Shown here in pieces: positions 17,048-27,247 of a stretch of DNA of 64,000 nt. Location: positions 3,345,001-3,409,000 of the forward strand of contig NZ_CP104205.1 in assembly GCF_025244665.1 (NCBI RefSeq), read 5' to 3'. The notes under the pieces were generated by a model. That model saw nothing but the letters and a program-made list of their open reading frames with translations, made no database searches and was not told the DNA's origin. Each line of letters opens with the position of its first letter. The first letter of the stretch is position 1. Position numbers and translations under genes: made by a program. Source of the stretch: Maribacter litopenaei. Its GTDB lineage: Bacteria; Bacteroidota; Bacteroidia; Flavobacteriales; Flavobacteriaceae.

Positions 17048-18365
17048 ATGAGCACCACCACTATTCCATTTGTACCTTACAAGGTAAAAGATATAAATCT
17101 TGCGGCATGGGGAAGGAAAGAAATTGAATTGGCAGAAGCGGAAATGCCTGGTCTAATGTCGCTGCGTGAAGAGTATAAGAATGAACAACCATTGAAAGGG
17201 GCACGTATTGCAGGCTGCTTGCACATGACCATTCAAACGGCTGTACTGATTGAGACTCTAGTGTCTTTGGGAGCAGAGGTTACTTGGAGTTCATGTAACA
17301 TTTTCTCTACCCAAGATCAAGCCGCGGCCGCAATTGCTGAAGCAGGCATCCCTGTTTACGCATGGAAGGGAATGAACGAAAAGGAATTTTATTGGTGTAT
17401 TGAACAAACATTGTTTTTTGGTGAGGACAGAAAACCTTTAAACATGATTTTGGATGATGGTGGCGACTTGACCAATATGGTTTTGGATAAATATCCTGAA
17501 TTGGCAGCTGGCATAAAAGGGTTGTCCGAAGAGACTACAACAGGTGTACATCGTTTGTATGAACGAGTGAAGAAAGGAACATTACCTATGCCTGCCATCA
17601 ACGTAAACGATTCCGTTACCAAATCCAAATTTGACAACAAATATGGCTGTAGGGAAAGTGCGGTAGACGCCATCAGAAGAGCTACCGACACCATGCTTGC
17701 CGGAAAAAGGGTTGTCGTAGCTGGGTATGGAGACGTCGGTAAAGGTACTGCTGCCTCCTTTAAAGGAGCTGGTTCCATAGTAACCGTTACGGAAATAGAT
17801 CCAATTTGTGCATTGCAAGCCTGCATGGACGGTTTCGAAGTAAAAAAATTGGAGACAGCCATAGGTACTGCCGACATCGTAATAACAACCACTGGAAATA
17901 AGGATATCATCAGAGGAGAGCATTTTGAAGCTCTTAAGGATAAGGCCATCGTTTGTAACATTGGTCATTTTGATAATGAAATTGACATGGCATGGTTGAA
18001 CAAAAACTATGGCGATACCAAGGATGAAATTAAACCTCAAGTAGATAAGTATACTATCAATGGCAAAGATGTCATTGTACTAGCAGAAGGAAGATTGGTT
18101 AACCTTGGTTGTGCCACTGGCCATCCAAGCTTTGTAATGAGCAACTCTTTTACCAACCGAGACTTTGGCTCAAATTGAACTTTGGAATCACAATGATAAT
18201 TATGAAAACCAAGTGTATATGCTACCTAAGCATTTGGACGAAAAAGTTGCGAAACTTCATTTGGCAAGACTTGGAGCCGAATTGACAGAGCTTAATGAGG
18301 AGCAGGCAGAATATATTGGGGTTACCGTAGACGATCCTTTTAAACCGGACTATTACAGATATTAA
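17048..18365 (+). CDS. ahcY: Adenosylhomocysteinase (frameshifted)
   Basis: Splits S-adenosylhomocysteine into adenosine and homocysteine in the methyl cycle, using tightly bound NAD. Recognised by [56 protein letters not shown], the Rossmann [10 protein letters not shown], and the C-terminus KPDYYRY. About 438 residues. The frame breaks at 18157-18162, where CCGAGACT stands for CCAGACT; corrected, it reads [14 protein letters not shown]. Transcribed alone between the promoter at 16989 and the terminator at 18387. Confidence 0.96.
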
Positions 18366-18386
18366 TCTTATTTGCATCCTATTTAT

Positions 18387-18416
18387 AGCCCTTACCAAAA
18401 AGTAAGGGCTTTTTTT
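18387..18416 (+). terminator. Terminator of ahcY
   Basis: AGCCCTTAC stem, 6-base loop, GTAAGGGCT, then seven T. Confidence 0.9.
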
Positions 18417-18512
18417 GACTCCTATGGTTTTACTTTAATGCGATTATCCTTTAATTTCACGATCATAATTAAAGTCAAAGCTGCGATAGCATTTTAAATA
18501 GTATAATACCCT

Positions 18513-19810
18513 ATGAAGAAAATTTATTTAATGACATTGATGTCGTTCATATTTGTCACTATATCGAATGGACAGGATGATATTTCTATAGACAAAAAAT
18601 ATACCAAGGAAATTGAGCGATTGGCAAAGAATAAAAAGGTGAAATACGCCTTTGGGTACATAGAAGAACAAAGGCAACAAACTACTGAGGACTATATTGC
18701 CCTGACGGAAATTCTAGCTGCACCCTTCAAAGAGAATGACAGGGGAATCGCCTTCGCTAAACTATTAGAAAATGCAGGTGTTGATAGTCTATGGACAGAT
18801 AAAGTGGGAAATGTCATTGGCCTAAGGAAAGGTACGAGTGGGGAAAGTGGATATGTCGGAATCGATGCACATCTTGACGTTGTCTTTCCGAGAAGGCACG
18901 GATGTGACTGTAAAAAAAATAGGCGATACTCTAAAGGCCCCTGGTATTGGTGATGACACCCGGGCCTTGGCCAATCTTATTTCTATGTTAAATGGCATGA
19001 ACAAAGCGGACATTAAAACTGAAAAGGACGTATTGATAGTTGGATCTGTTGGTGAAGAAGGTCGCGGGGGATTTAAGAGGGATGAAGTACATTTTCAACG
19101 AATCCGGTATGAAAATAGATTCTTGGATAGCGATAGATGGCGGTAGTATGGGGAGAATCAGTAATGCAGGATTGGGTTCCAAACGCTACAAACTGATTAT
19201 AAAAGGTAAAGGAGGGCACTCATGGGGAGCATTCGGACTAGCGAATCCACATCATGCATTAGGCAAGGCAATTGACGTTTTTTCGAAAGAGGCATGGGCA
19301 TATACCTCAGGTGACATTCCAAAAACAAGTTTTAATGTGGGACGTATTGGGGGCGGAACCTCTGTAAATTCCATCCCTTTTGAATCTTGGATGGAAGTGG
19401 ACATGCGGGCCATTAGTCCAAAAAATCTAGATGAAATCGAAGAAATTTTCAAATCATCCATAGAAAAAGCCATCAAGGAATATAATGCAAGTGGCATCGA
19501 AGGTGAAGTCACCTATGAGCTCATTAAAATTGGGGATAGGCCTTCGGGCGAACTATCTTCTGATATTCCCTTAGTTCAAAGAAGTATGGCCGCCACGGAG
19601 TATTTTGGGGGAACTCCATCATTAGGTAGAGGTTCAACAAACATCAATATTCCCGTTTCCAAAGGAATACCGGCCGTATGTATTGGTAGGGGTGGTTCCG
19701 GAGGTGGGGCACATTCATTGCATGAATGGTACTTGAACGATGAACCATCAGAGGAGTCAATAAAACTTGCCCTCTTAATTACATTAGCACAAGCTGGATT
19801 GAGCAAATAA
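18513..19810 (+). CDS. Secreted M20 family metallopeptidase (two frameshifts)
   Basis: Zinc peptidase of the M20 family with a signal peptide (ending SNGQDD), about 432 residues. Metal-site motifs: GIDAHLDVVFPEGT, GIGDDTRA, SVGEEGRGDLRG and the C-terminal GAHSLHEWY; the dimerisation domain starts at KGKGGHSWGA. Two breaks: at 18888-18893 CCGAGAAGG stands for CCAGAAGG (joining VVFPEGTDV), and near 19066-19070 the G run has one G too many (restoring GRGDLRGMKY). All ligand residues are present once corrected, so it is probably active. Likely cotranscribed with the nucleotidase 12 bases downstream. Confidence 0.9.
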
Positions 19811-19822
19811 ATAGAATAGATA

Positions 19823-20343
19823 ATGACAATTTACGTTGACATGGACGAGGTATTGGCAGATACCTACGGAGCCCATATAGACATATACAATAAAGAATTC
19901 AACGGCAGGCTTACCGAGGAGTTGTGCCTAGGAAACGAAGTTTGGCATATGGTCCTGAAGCGCATCAAGAAAGTGTGAGGAACCATGCTAGGAGAAGAGG
20001 CTTTTTTAGGGATTTAAGACCAATTGCTGACAGTCAGAAAGTTTTAAACGAACTGGCTGAAAAATATGAGGTCTACATAGCCTCTGCAGCCATGCAATTT
20101 CCAAATTCCCTTGAAGAGAAAAGTGATTGGTTGGATGAACATTTCCCCTTTATACCCTGGCAGAATAGAATTCTTTGCGGGCATAAACACATCTTAAAGG
20201 GAGACATACTGATTGATGACAGGAGCTATAACCTTACCCAATTTGATGGTCGTCCATTACTATTTACTTCTCCGCATAATATTCACACAACCGGAATAGA
20301 AAGGGTGAATTCATGGGAAGAAGTTGCGGAAAAACTATTGTAA
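19823..20343 (+). CDS. 5'(3')-deoxyribonucleotidase-like HAD phosphatase (frameshifted)
   Basis: HAD-superfamily enzyme that probably dephosphorylates deoxynucleotides. The N-terminus YVDMDEVLAD carries the nucleophile Asp and the second Asp of the DxD motif; later come FFRDLRPI, YIASAAMQFP and the acidic loop DILIDDRSYNL. About 173 residues. The ATG at 19823 is in another frame from the main part; the break is at 19952-19958 (GGTCCTGAAG), where one base is missing, probably another CCAGA site, giving MVPEAHQESV. It follows the M20 peptidase by 12 bases. Confidence 0.85.
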
Positions 20344-20350
20344 ACGGCAT

Positions 20351-20385
20351 AAAAAAGCCCTCACGTCATGAGGGCTCTATTTTTT
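20351..20385. terminator. Bidirectional terminator
   Basis: AGCCCTCA stem, 5-base loop, TGAGGGCT, flanked by A-rich and T-rich runs, between the convergent nucleotidase and rpmA. Confidence 0.85.
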
Positions 20386-20402
20386 CTTGAGAATTTAAGC
20401 TC

Positions 20403-20663
20403 TTAGGCCTCGAATGGCTCAATGGAAACATAGGATTTTCCACCTGCCTTTTTCTCGAATTTTACAAGTCCGTCAACACGGGCATGTAATGTATGGTCTT
20501 TACCAGCATACACATTCTCTCCTGGATTGTGCTTTGTACCTCGTTGTCTCACGATTATATTACCGGCAACGGCAGCTTGACCACCAAAAATCTTAACGCC
20601 CAGGCGTTTCGATTCTGATTCCCTACCGTTTTTTGAACTACCTACACCTTTCTTATGTGCCAT
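20403..20663 (-). CDS. rpmA: 50S ribosomal protein L27
   Basis: Large-subunit protein whose N-terminal tail reaches the peptidyl-transferase centre. The 86 residues start [16 protein letters not shown] and contain [19 protein letters not shown] and VGKDHTL-like [10 protein letters not shown]. The N-terminal extension that is removed in Firmicutes is absent. Frame intact. It follows rplU by 42 bases in the usual rplU-rpmA order. Confidence 0.97.
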   Translation of the reverse strand: MAHKKGVGSSKNGRESESKRLGVKIFGGQAAVAGNIIVRQRGTKHNPGENVYAGKDHTLHARVDGLVKFEKKAGGKSYVSIEPFEA

Positions 20664-20705
20664 AATTTTAAGGTTTTATATTGTTATACTTTGGGGATAA
20701 AGAGC

Positions 20706-21386
20706 TTAGGACTCTTTACCACCGTCCAATTCGTCTTGCCATTTCTTTAATTCGTCCCATTTACCTTCGGCAGCCAATTTAGCTTGTGCTGGCCAAGTAT
20801 CCGTAACGTGGTTACCACGTACATCTGAGATGATTTCAGAAATTTTCTCTGGTGTTGATTTAGCCAATTCCGCGTAAGTTGTAATGCCAGCAGCATTCAA
20901 AGTTTCTGCGATTTTTGATCCAATTCCTTCTACCTTTTTAAGGTCATCAGCTGAAGCTTTTGCTTTAGCGGCCTTTGGTTTAGAGGCAACCGACTTTTCT
21001 ACAGGAGCAGCCTTACCATCTGCCTTTGGTTTAGCGGAAGTCTCTTTTTCAGCAGGTGCGGCTTTTTTGGCGCCCTTCGCAACAATGGATTCAATTACAA
21101 TCTCAGTTAAAGATTGTCTGTGACCATTTTTCTTTCTGTAACCCTTACGTCTTTTCTTATGAAAAACGATTACTTTGTCACCTTTAAGGTGCTTAATGAC
21201 TTTAGCCTCAACTGCGGCTCCGTCTATAGCTGGGGCGCCAACGGTAACGTTCTTGCCGTCATCCAAAAGAAGAACATTGTCAAAAGTTATCTTTTTACCT
21301 TCTTCTGTTTGTAAACGGTGAACATACACTTTTTGGTCTTTTGCAACTTTAAATTGCTGCCCTGCCATCTCTACAATTGCGTACAT
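20706..21386 (-). CDS. rplU: 50S ribosomal protein L21 with C-terminal helix-hairpin-helix extension
   Basis: The first about 103 residues are L21 ([19 protein letters not shown] to [14 protein letters not shown]), which binds 23S rRNA. The protein then continues for more than 110 residues: a Lys/Ala/Pro-rich linker (about 108-150) and a domain beginning [21 protein letters not shown], a classic helix-hairpin-helix, and ending [17 protein letters not shown]. The frame is intact across the junction, so the extension is genuine. The domain could bind nucleic acid. Same operon as rpmA. Confidence 0.95.
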   Translation of the reverse strand: MYAIVEMAGQQFKVAKDQKVYVHRLQTEEGKKITFDNVLLLDDGKNVTVGAPAIDGAAVEAKVIKHLKGDKVIVFHKKRRKGYRKKNGHRQSLTEIVIESIVAKGAKKAAPAEKETSAKPKADGKAAPVEKSVASKPKAAKAKASADDLKKVEGIGSKIAETLNAAGITTYAELAKSTPEKISEIISDVRGNHVTDTWPAQAKLAAEGKWDELKKWQDELDGGKES

Positions 21387-21484
21387 ATCGTTAAAAATGT
21401 AATATTAAAACCTGATGGATTTTTTCCAAAGGCGGGTGCAAATATACTGCTTATTCCTTAACCTACAAGGTATTTTTGATGATT

Positions 21485-21940
21485 TTAACCCCTTCCTTGT
21501 TTCAAGTTATTGGATGGCTTAAAAAGTTGCATAAATGATAGGGTAAGTACCAAGGAAGTCACAAAACCCATAGTAGCGACAACCAAAAAAACGATGGCCT
21601 CAAAATTTTCATATTCCTTTGCCCACTTCGTAGATAGTTCTTCCAAAAAACCAGGTGACAACTCTGTGGAATAAAAGGCAAAAAACAGCGTAAAGATTAG
21701 CGTTGCTACACCTCCAGTAACAAGGCCGGCAACGAAGCCAGTACCATATTCAAATGTTTCAGGTCTTTTAATTTTCAGATATTTAATTGTCTCATAAATC
21801 CCAAATCCGGTTATTATCACATTAAAAAGACTATAGAACACATTCGTATGCAGGCCCATTAATGCCAGTATCAAAAAATAAGCAATGAGACAGGCACTGG
21901 TAACAATTCCAAATCTTATGGGAAGGGTATAATTTTTCAT
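21485..21940 (-). CDS. DUF4199 family membrane protein
   Basis: 151 residues with four predicted transmembrane helices (about 8-28, 35-50, 68-92 and 118-140) and a helix-rich loop YSTELSPGFLEELSTKWAKE between the last two, the layout of DUF4199. Frame intact; start ATG 21940. Function unknown. It lies upstream of rplU on the same strand with about 100 bases between them, so joint transcription is possible but not shown. Confidence 0.8.
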   Translation of the reverse strand: MKNYTLPIRFGIVTSACLIAYFLILALMGLHTNVFYSLFNVIITGFGIYETIKYLKIKRPETFEYGTGFVAGLVTGGVATLIFTLFFAFYSTELSPGFLEELSTKWAKEYENFEAIVFLVVATMGFVTSLVLTLSFMQLFKPSNNLKQGRG

Positions 21941-22109
21941 GATGTTCTATTTTGTTCCTAAAAGTTAATAAAACTTCGGGTAAAATGTATCCAAAACTGC
22001 CATAAAAGAAAGTCATTTGATAAGACTAACCTTACAAAAAGCGTATTTTAGTGTAACAAATCCAATAAATCTATACCAATGGTATAGAACAACACTAAAC
22101 ATTGAAAAA

Positions 22110-23431
22110 ATGAAGAAAACTTTACTTGGGGTTATTACCCTTTTATTTTCTTGCGCATTAACCCATGCCCAAGAAGTCAAATATGAGGAGTATGACCTGG
22201 AAAATGGCCTTCATGTCATCCTTCATCAAGACAATACGGCCCCTGTGGTCACGACTTCGGTAATGTATCATGTGGGGGGAAAAGACCGAACAGAAGGTAG
22301 AACAGGTTTTGCACACCTCTTCGAACATCTATTATTTGAGGGAACCCGAACATTGAAAAAGGCAAATGGTTTGAAATTGTATCCTCCAATGGGGGTACCA
22401 ATAACGCCAATACGACACAGGATAGGACCTATTATTATGAGGTCTTCCCATCGAATAACCTGAAATTAGGTCTTTGGTTGGAGTCGGAAAGAATGCTTCA
22501 CCCCGTGATTAATCAAGATGGTGTGGATACACAAATAGAGGTGGTTAAGGAAGAAAAAAGGCTTAGATATGACAATTCCCCTTACGGGCGGTTATTACCA
22601 GTTTTGGGTGAAAATCTATTTGAAAAGCACCCTTACAAAGATCCCAATATTGGTTACATGAAAGATTTGGAAGCCGCGACCCTGGAGGATGTTAAGGCAT
22701 ATAATGAAAAATACTATGCGCCCAATAATGCGGTGCTTGTCGTTGCCGGAGATATTGATGTCGATCAAACTAAAAGTCTGATCAAGGATTACTTTGGGCC
22801 CATACCCAAAGGCACTCAGGTCACGAGAAATTACCCAATGGAAACTCCTATTACTACAGAGAGAAGGGTACAAGCCTATGACCCAAATATTCAAATACCG
22901 GCAGCCGGATTGGCCTACAGAACACCTGGTTTTAAGGAAAGGGATGCCTACGTACTAGATATGATTTCCACCTATTTAAGTGACGGTCCCACCTCAAAAT
23001 TGTATAAAAAAATGGTGGACGACCAAAAACAGGCTTTGCAAGTTGGAGCCTTTAATATTCCCCAAGAAGATTATAGTATGTACTTTGTTTTTGCCTTACC
23101 TGTTGGAGAAACTCCCTTGGACACACTAATCTCTGAAATGGAAGAAGAAATTGCCAAGGTACGCACCAATCTTATTTCAGAGAAAGACTATCAAAAACTT
23201 CAAAACAAGTTTGAAAATCAGTATGTAAACTCCAATTCAAGTGTTGAAGGCATCGCCAATTCCTTGGCCAGGAATTATATGTTATTTGGTGACACGGAAC
23301 TAATCAATAAGGAGATTGAAATTTATCGATTCGTTACACGAGAAGAAATTATGCAAGTGGCCACTAAATATCTAAAGCCCAATCAACGAGTCATTATCGA
23401 TTATTTACCTGAAGAAAAACCTTCAAATTAG
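22110..23431 (+). CDS. M16 family zinc metallopeptidase, active subunit (frameshifted)
   Basis: Periplasmic insulinase-type peptidase with a signal peptide (ending THAQEV), about 440 residues. The inverted zinc motif HLFEH is present in GFAHLFEHLLFEG, with the distal Glu in VVKEEKR. The C-terminal half has GDIDVDQTKSLIKDYFG. The frame is lost near 22341-22352 (GGAACCCGAACATTG), where about one base is missing beside an expected CCAGA or CCGAA; corrected, it reads EGT followed by NIEKGKWFEIVSSNGG. The second M16 gene follows after 8 bases; such pairs usually form a heterodimer. Confidence 0.9.
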
Positions 23432-23439
23432 AAAAGGAA

Positions 23440-25510
23440 ATGAAAAAGTTACACATCATACTATTCAGCATATTTTTAACCACAGCAGTCCAGGCACAGG
23501 TGGATAGAACCATAATGCCAAAACCGGGGCCAGCTCCGAGAGATAAATCGGAAGAACCCCAAAGTTTTAACTTAAATAATGGACTAAAAGTAATGGTCGT
23601 GGAAAACCACAAATTACCAAGGGTATCCATTCAATTGACCATTGACAATCCTCCTATTTTAGAAGGCGACAAGGCTGGGGTTTCAAGTTTAACCGGGTCA
23701 TTGCTAGGACAAGGTTCAAAGAACATTCCCAAGGACGATTTCAATGAAGAAGTAGATTTTCTTGGCGCCCGACTCAGTTTTGGTTCCCAAAGTGCTTTTG
23801 CTAGTTCACTTTCCAAATATTTCCCAGAATGATGGAGTTGATGGCCGATGCCGCCATTTATCCAAATTTTACCCAAGAGGAATTCGATAAGGAGAAGGAC
23901 ATATTACTTACTGCCCTAAAAGCGGAGGAAAAAGACGTCTCCGCCATAAGTGGAAGGGTACAAAGAGCCTTGGCTTACGGAAAGGACCATCCTTATGGGG
24001 AGTTTACTACCCTTGAGACGGTAAACAACATAAAGCTGGAAGACGTAAAAACCTTTTATAGGGATTATTTCGTTCCGGCCAATGCCTACTTGGTTGTGGT
24101 AGGCGATGTAAATTTTGATGAGGTCAAGGAATTAACGGAAAAATACTTTACCTCATGGATCAAAGCAGTTCCACCTTCCTTCACTTACAGCAAGCCCAAG
24201 GACGTATATAACACCCAAATAAGTTTTGTAGATATGCCAAACGCTGTACAGTCGGAAATTGCGGTTCAAAATATCGTCGATCTTAAAATGAAGGATGACG
24301 ACTATTTGGCAGCATTGATCGCCAACCGGATTTTGGGCGGTGGTGGCGAAGCCCGGTTATTCTTGAACCTTAGAGAGGATAAAGGATACACCTACGGGTC
24401 ATATTCCGCCCTTGGGAGTGACAAGTATGAACCTTCAAGGTTTAGGGCCACGGCAAGTGTTCGAAATGCCGTAACCGATAGTTCGGTGGTTGAAATACTC
24501 CAAGAAATTGACAGAATCATTTCGGAACCTGTGACGGAGAAAGAATTGAAAAACACAAAGGCCAAATATGCGGGAAGATTCGTGATGGCTTTGGAACAGC
24601 CACAGACCATTGCCAATTACGCTTTAAACATAGAAAAAGAAGGGCTACCCAAAGATTTTTATAAAACGTATTTGGAAAGACTGGACAAAATTACCGTTGC
24701 CGATGTTCAAAATGCGGCCAAAAAATACTTTAGTTCCTCCAATGCCGAGTTGTAGTGGCAGGAAAAGGAAGTGAAGTGCTGGAAAATCCGGAAAAAGTTG
24801 AGTTCAAAGGAAAAAAACTCCCAGTGCTATTTTACACAAAAACTGCAGAACGTACAGAAAAGCCAGATTATAATGCCGCAACACCGGAAGGCTTGACGGC
24901 AGAAAGTGTTATTGAAAATTATATAAAGGCTATAGGAGGTAAAGAGAAATTGGAAGGGGTAGATTCTTACTCCATGACGGCCGAAGCGGAAATGCAGGGA
25001 ATGAAGTTGAATCTAGAACTTAAAAAAACGTCAAAAGACCAGTTTATGCAGGACATACAAATGATGGGGAATTCCGTAAGCAAACAGGTTTTTGACGGGG
25101 ACAAAGGGTATATGGTTGCACAGGGCCAACGAAAAGATTTTTCAGAGGAGGAAATTACCAAAATCAAGGAGGAATCCGCTCCATTCCCGAGTTGAATTAT
25201 TTAGCGGTAGGCGGTATTTCACTAGAAGGAACCGATATGGTAGGTGATAAAAAGGCCTACAAGGTCAAGATAACCGATAATAAAACCGCATTTTACGATG
25301 CGGAAACCGGACTCAAGTTACAGGAGGTGAATGTACTTGAGATGCAAGGACAGACCATGCAACAAACCATGATTCTCGGATGATTATCAAGAGGTTTCAG
25401 GGATATTGTTCCCATATAAATTAATTCAAAGTATGGGACTCCGTAATATCGAATTCGTTGTTTCAGAAATTAAGGTCAACGAAGGCGTTACTCCCGCAGA
25501 TTTCGAGTAA
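23440..25510 (+). CDS. M16-like inactive partner fused to a LolA-like domain (four frame breaks)
   Basis: About 690 residues. The M16 part (about 25-470) lacks the HxxEH motif: the aligned stretch is SSLTGSLLGQGS, so this is the non-catalytic partner. After about residue 475 (NAATPEGLTAESVIENYI) a second domain begins, with outer-membrane-lipoprotein-carrier-like features (YSMTAEAEMQGMKLNLELK, YKVKITDNKTAFYDAETGL). Breaks: 23824-23830 (CCAGAATG, one A missing), 24745-24748 (CCGA for CCAGA, restoring NARVVVAGKG), 25187-25190 (CCGA for CCAGA, restoring FPELNYL) and near 25374-25382 (ILxDYQEV). The stop is TAA 25508-25510. Confidence 0.85.
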
Positions 25511-25532
25511 TCGAATTGACTTAATTAAAATA

Positions 25533-25563
25533 AAAAGCCCGCTCCATGACTGAGCGGGCTTTT
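25533..25563 (+). terminator. Terminator of the M16 operon
   Basis: A 12-bp stem AAAAGCCCGCTC with complement and a 7-base loop, 22 bases after the stop. Confidence 0.9.
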
Positions 25564-25732
25564 ACATGCAACACAACTAAATCCCAAATTATAGATCCAT
25601 TAAAACTCTTATTGCTTTTATAAAAATCGGTACATTTTAAAACTATTCACATCCGTTTTTGAAAACCAGTACCGAATTATCGATTTTTAAATTCAAGTGC
25701 CATTTAATTGGAGGACTTTGTCTATAAGGGAT
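25564..25732. other. Short non-coding interval between two terminators
   Basis: No plausible gene on either strand. It contains an imperfect inverted repeat (AATCGGTAC near 25625 and GTACCGAATT near 25670). I see nothing else in it. Confidence 0.5.
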
Positions 25733-25762
25733 AAAAAACGCGCTCCAGGAAGCGCGTTTTTT
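25733..25762 (-). terminator. Terminator of the tiny membrane-protein operon
   Basis: AAAAAACGCGCT and AGCGCGTTTTTT form a 12-bp stem around loop CCAGGA. It is symmetrical and can act on both strands, but the nearest upstream genes are the two small minus-strand ORFs. Confidence 0.8.
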
Positions 25763-25816
25763 AATTTCCATAGTAATCAGTATGTACTAATAATACCATT
25801 GGGGAATGGGGAATTA

Positions 25817-25960
25817 TTATATTAATACCATAAGCAAAGAATACGAAAACGTGAGAAAGACGATACAACTTATCAAAAAGTTATTATAATCTTTAAACGT
25901 CTGTTGGATTTCCTGAGTTTCCAATAGTTCCTTTTGGTTTATTTGGTTTGATGCTTTCAT
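25817..25960 (-). CDS. Tiny single-pass membrane protein (47 residues)
   Basis: ATG at 25958-25960 to TAA at 25817-25819. A polar N-terminal half (MKASNQINQKELLETQEIQQ) is followed by one hydrophobic helix (FLISCIVFLTFSYSLLMVLI) reaching the C-terminus. It lies 43 bases after a second small ORF of the same design and 54 bases before a strong terminator, which supports expression. I do not recognise the family. Tail-anchored membrane insertion is inferred. Confidence 0.5.
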   Translation of the reverse strand: MKASNQINQKELLETQEIQQTFKDYNNFLISCIVFLTFSYSLLMVLI

Positions 25961-26003
25961 GTTTTTGAATTAAGGGGAAAATTGTTTGAGGGATTTTATA
26001 GGA

Positions 26004-26150
26004 TTAAAGTATTGCTAAGAGCACGATATACTGAATGGCTAAAAATGCTATTAGGCCTTTTAGAAATTTACATTGCCCGATAAATATTTTTTGAACATCA
26101 TCAGAAACATTTTTTCTGTTTGCACAACTTACGATTTCTATCTTTTTCAT
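26004..26150 (-). CDS. Tiny single-pass membrane protein (48 residues)
   Basis: ATG at 26148-26150 to TAA at 26004-26006. Polar N-terminus (MKKIEIVSCANRKNVSDDVQ) then a C-terminal helix (LIAFLAIQYIVLLAIL), the same plan and length as the next ORF downstream on its strand, though the sequences differ. Together they form a plausible two-gene unit ending at 25733. Function unknown. Confidence 0.5.
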   Translation of the reverse strand: MKKIEIVSCANRKNVSDDVQKIFIGQCKFLKGLIAFLAIQYIVLLAIL

Positions 26151-26498
26151 AATGTCGGTCTTTGCTTATATAACAACGTCACTTGAAAAACTCCCAAAAA
26201 AAATCATCTTATTTAAAAAGATTCAAGCCTAAATTTTTGAAAAAAACTTATAACTAATTGATAATGAAATATTTATTTTAAAATATTTTGATGTAAAAAA
26301 TGATGACTTTTTTAAAAAAATCTTAGTATACAAACACTTCGCTTGTTTTTATATTGAAAAAATCTCCAAATCGGAGACTTTTAGTAAGTTACTTTCCTTT
26401 AGACTTCAGACTTAAGAATGGATTATAAAACCTAATTAGAGGAATTATTCATGGCCCTATTAGTATCTTTGCTTAGTTAACTAAAAGAGTACTCTGTA
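26151..26498. other. AT-rich divergent promoter region
   Basis: 348 bases without a gene between the tiny minus-strand ORFs and the metal-binding gene. It contains a hairpin at 26357-26382 (TCTCC, AAATC, GGAGA) followed on the minus strand by a T run, so it could end a short minus-strand RNA, and a TATCTTTG promoter box at 26464. Otherwise very A/T-rich with no recognisable element. Confidence 0.5.
26464..26471 (+). promoter_or_regulatory. Promoter -7 box of the metal-binding pair
   Basis: TATCTTTG fits TAnnTTTG, 28 bases before the start codon at 26499. Confidence 0.5.
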
Positions 26499-26828
26499 AT
26501 GAAACTATTTCTAACCTTTACGGCCCTGTTTTTTGTCTCTACACTGTCCTCAGCCCAAGAGGGCCCTACGGAGGCGGAGAAAATTACCTCGGTACTTATT
26601 GAAGTAGAGGGGATGGCATGCCAAGAAGGTTGCGCGGATAAAATAAGTTCTAATCTTAATGGTACTCCAGGAATTACTTCTGCAGAAGTAAGTTATGTTA
26701 AGAAAGAGGCTATCGTTAAATTTAATCCAAACATTATTTCGCTTTCGGATATAAAATCAATCATTACCAACACTAAAGTAAAAGAATATACTTATACCAT
26801 AGGTAAAACCACAATCAAAGAAAAATGA
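26499..26828 (+). CDS. Secreted heavy-metal-associated (HMA) domain protein
   Basis: 109 residues with a signal peptide (ending SSAQEG) and one HMA ferredoxin-like domain (about 33-100). The metal loop is GMACQEGCADKI: two Cys spaced CxxxC instead of the usual CxxC of copper chaperones. The rest is typical (GITSAEVSYVKKEAIVKFNP). It probably binds copper or a similar soft metal in the periplasm. It overlaps the next gene by 4 bases (ATGA), so both are coupled. Confidence 0.85.
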   Translation: MKLFLTFTALFFVSTLSSAQEGPTEAEKITSVLIEVEGMACQEGCADKISSNLNGTPGITSAEVSYVKKEAIVKFNPNIISLSDIKSIITNTKVKEYTYTIGKTTIKEK

Positions 26829-27247
26829 AAAAAATAACACTATTAATAGTAGTCGGATTTTTATTTATAACATCGTGTAAAGAGGAAAAGAGAAACGAAG
26901 AACCCTCTAAAATGGAACAGGTAATGGCTATACATAATGAGGTGATGCCTAAAATGGGCCAGCTGGGAAAATTGGTAGGCCAGTTAAAACCTATGGCAGA
27001 TTCTCTTGGAGTCGATTCCCCCCAAGCCAAAGCAATGAGGGATCTACAGGATGCAAACAAGGCCATGATGGATTGGATGCAAAGTTTTGGAAATCGTTTT
27101 GATCATAGTGAGGTAATGGAAGGTAAGGAGCTGAGCGAAGAAAAAAAATTGTGGCTCAATGAAGAAGAAATAAAGATGAAGGAACTAAAAGAGAAAATAA
27201 ATTCCAGTATTGCCAACGCCGAAGCTCTTCCGGAAAAAACTAATTAA
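26825..27247 (+). CDS. Helical lipoprotein paired with the HMA protein
   Basis: 140 residues with a lipobox (FLFITSCKEE, Cys about 18) and an otherwise helical, Met-rich body (MEQVMAIHNEVMPKMGQLG, then ANKAMMDWMQSFG). Many Met and His residues could bind copper, but no defined site is visible. Start overlaps the HMA gene by 4 bases. Similar flavobacterial proteins are often labelled viral A-type inclusion-like, which only reflects coiled-coil content. The end overlaps the MBL hydrolase by 8 bases. Confidence 0.7.
   Translation: MKKITLLIVVGFLFITSCKEEKRNEEPSKMEQVMAIHNEVMPKMGQLGKLVGQLKPMADSLGVDSPQAKAMRDLQDANKAMMDWMQSFGNRFDHSEVMEGKELSEEKKLWLNEEEIKMKELKEKINSSIANAEALPEKTN

Noticed and set aside
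17389..18040. Two minus-strand frames inside ahcY
   Set aside because: Both are antisense to a highly conserved gene and lack recognisable domains.
26825..27247. Viral inclusion-type protein suggesting phage origin
   Set aside because: The resemblance comes from coiled-coil composition; lipobox and coupling to the HMA gene indicate a chromosomal envelope protein.
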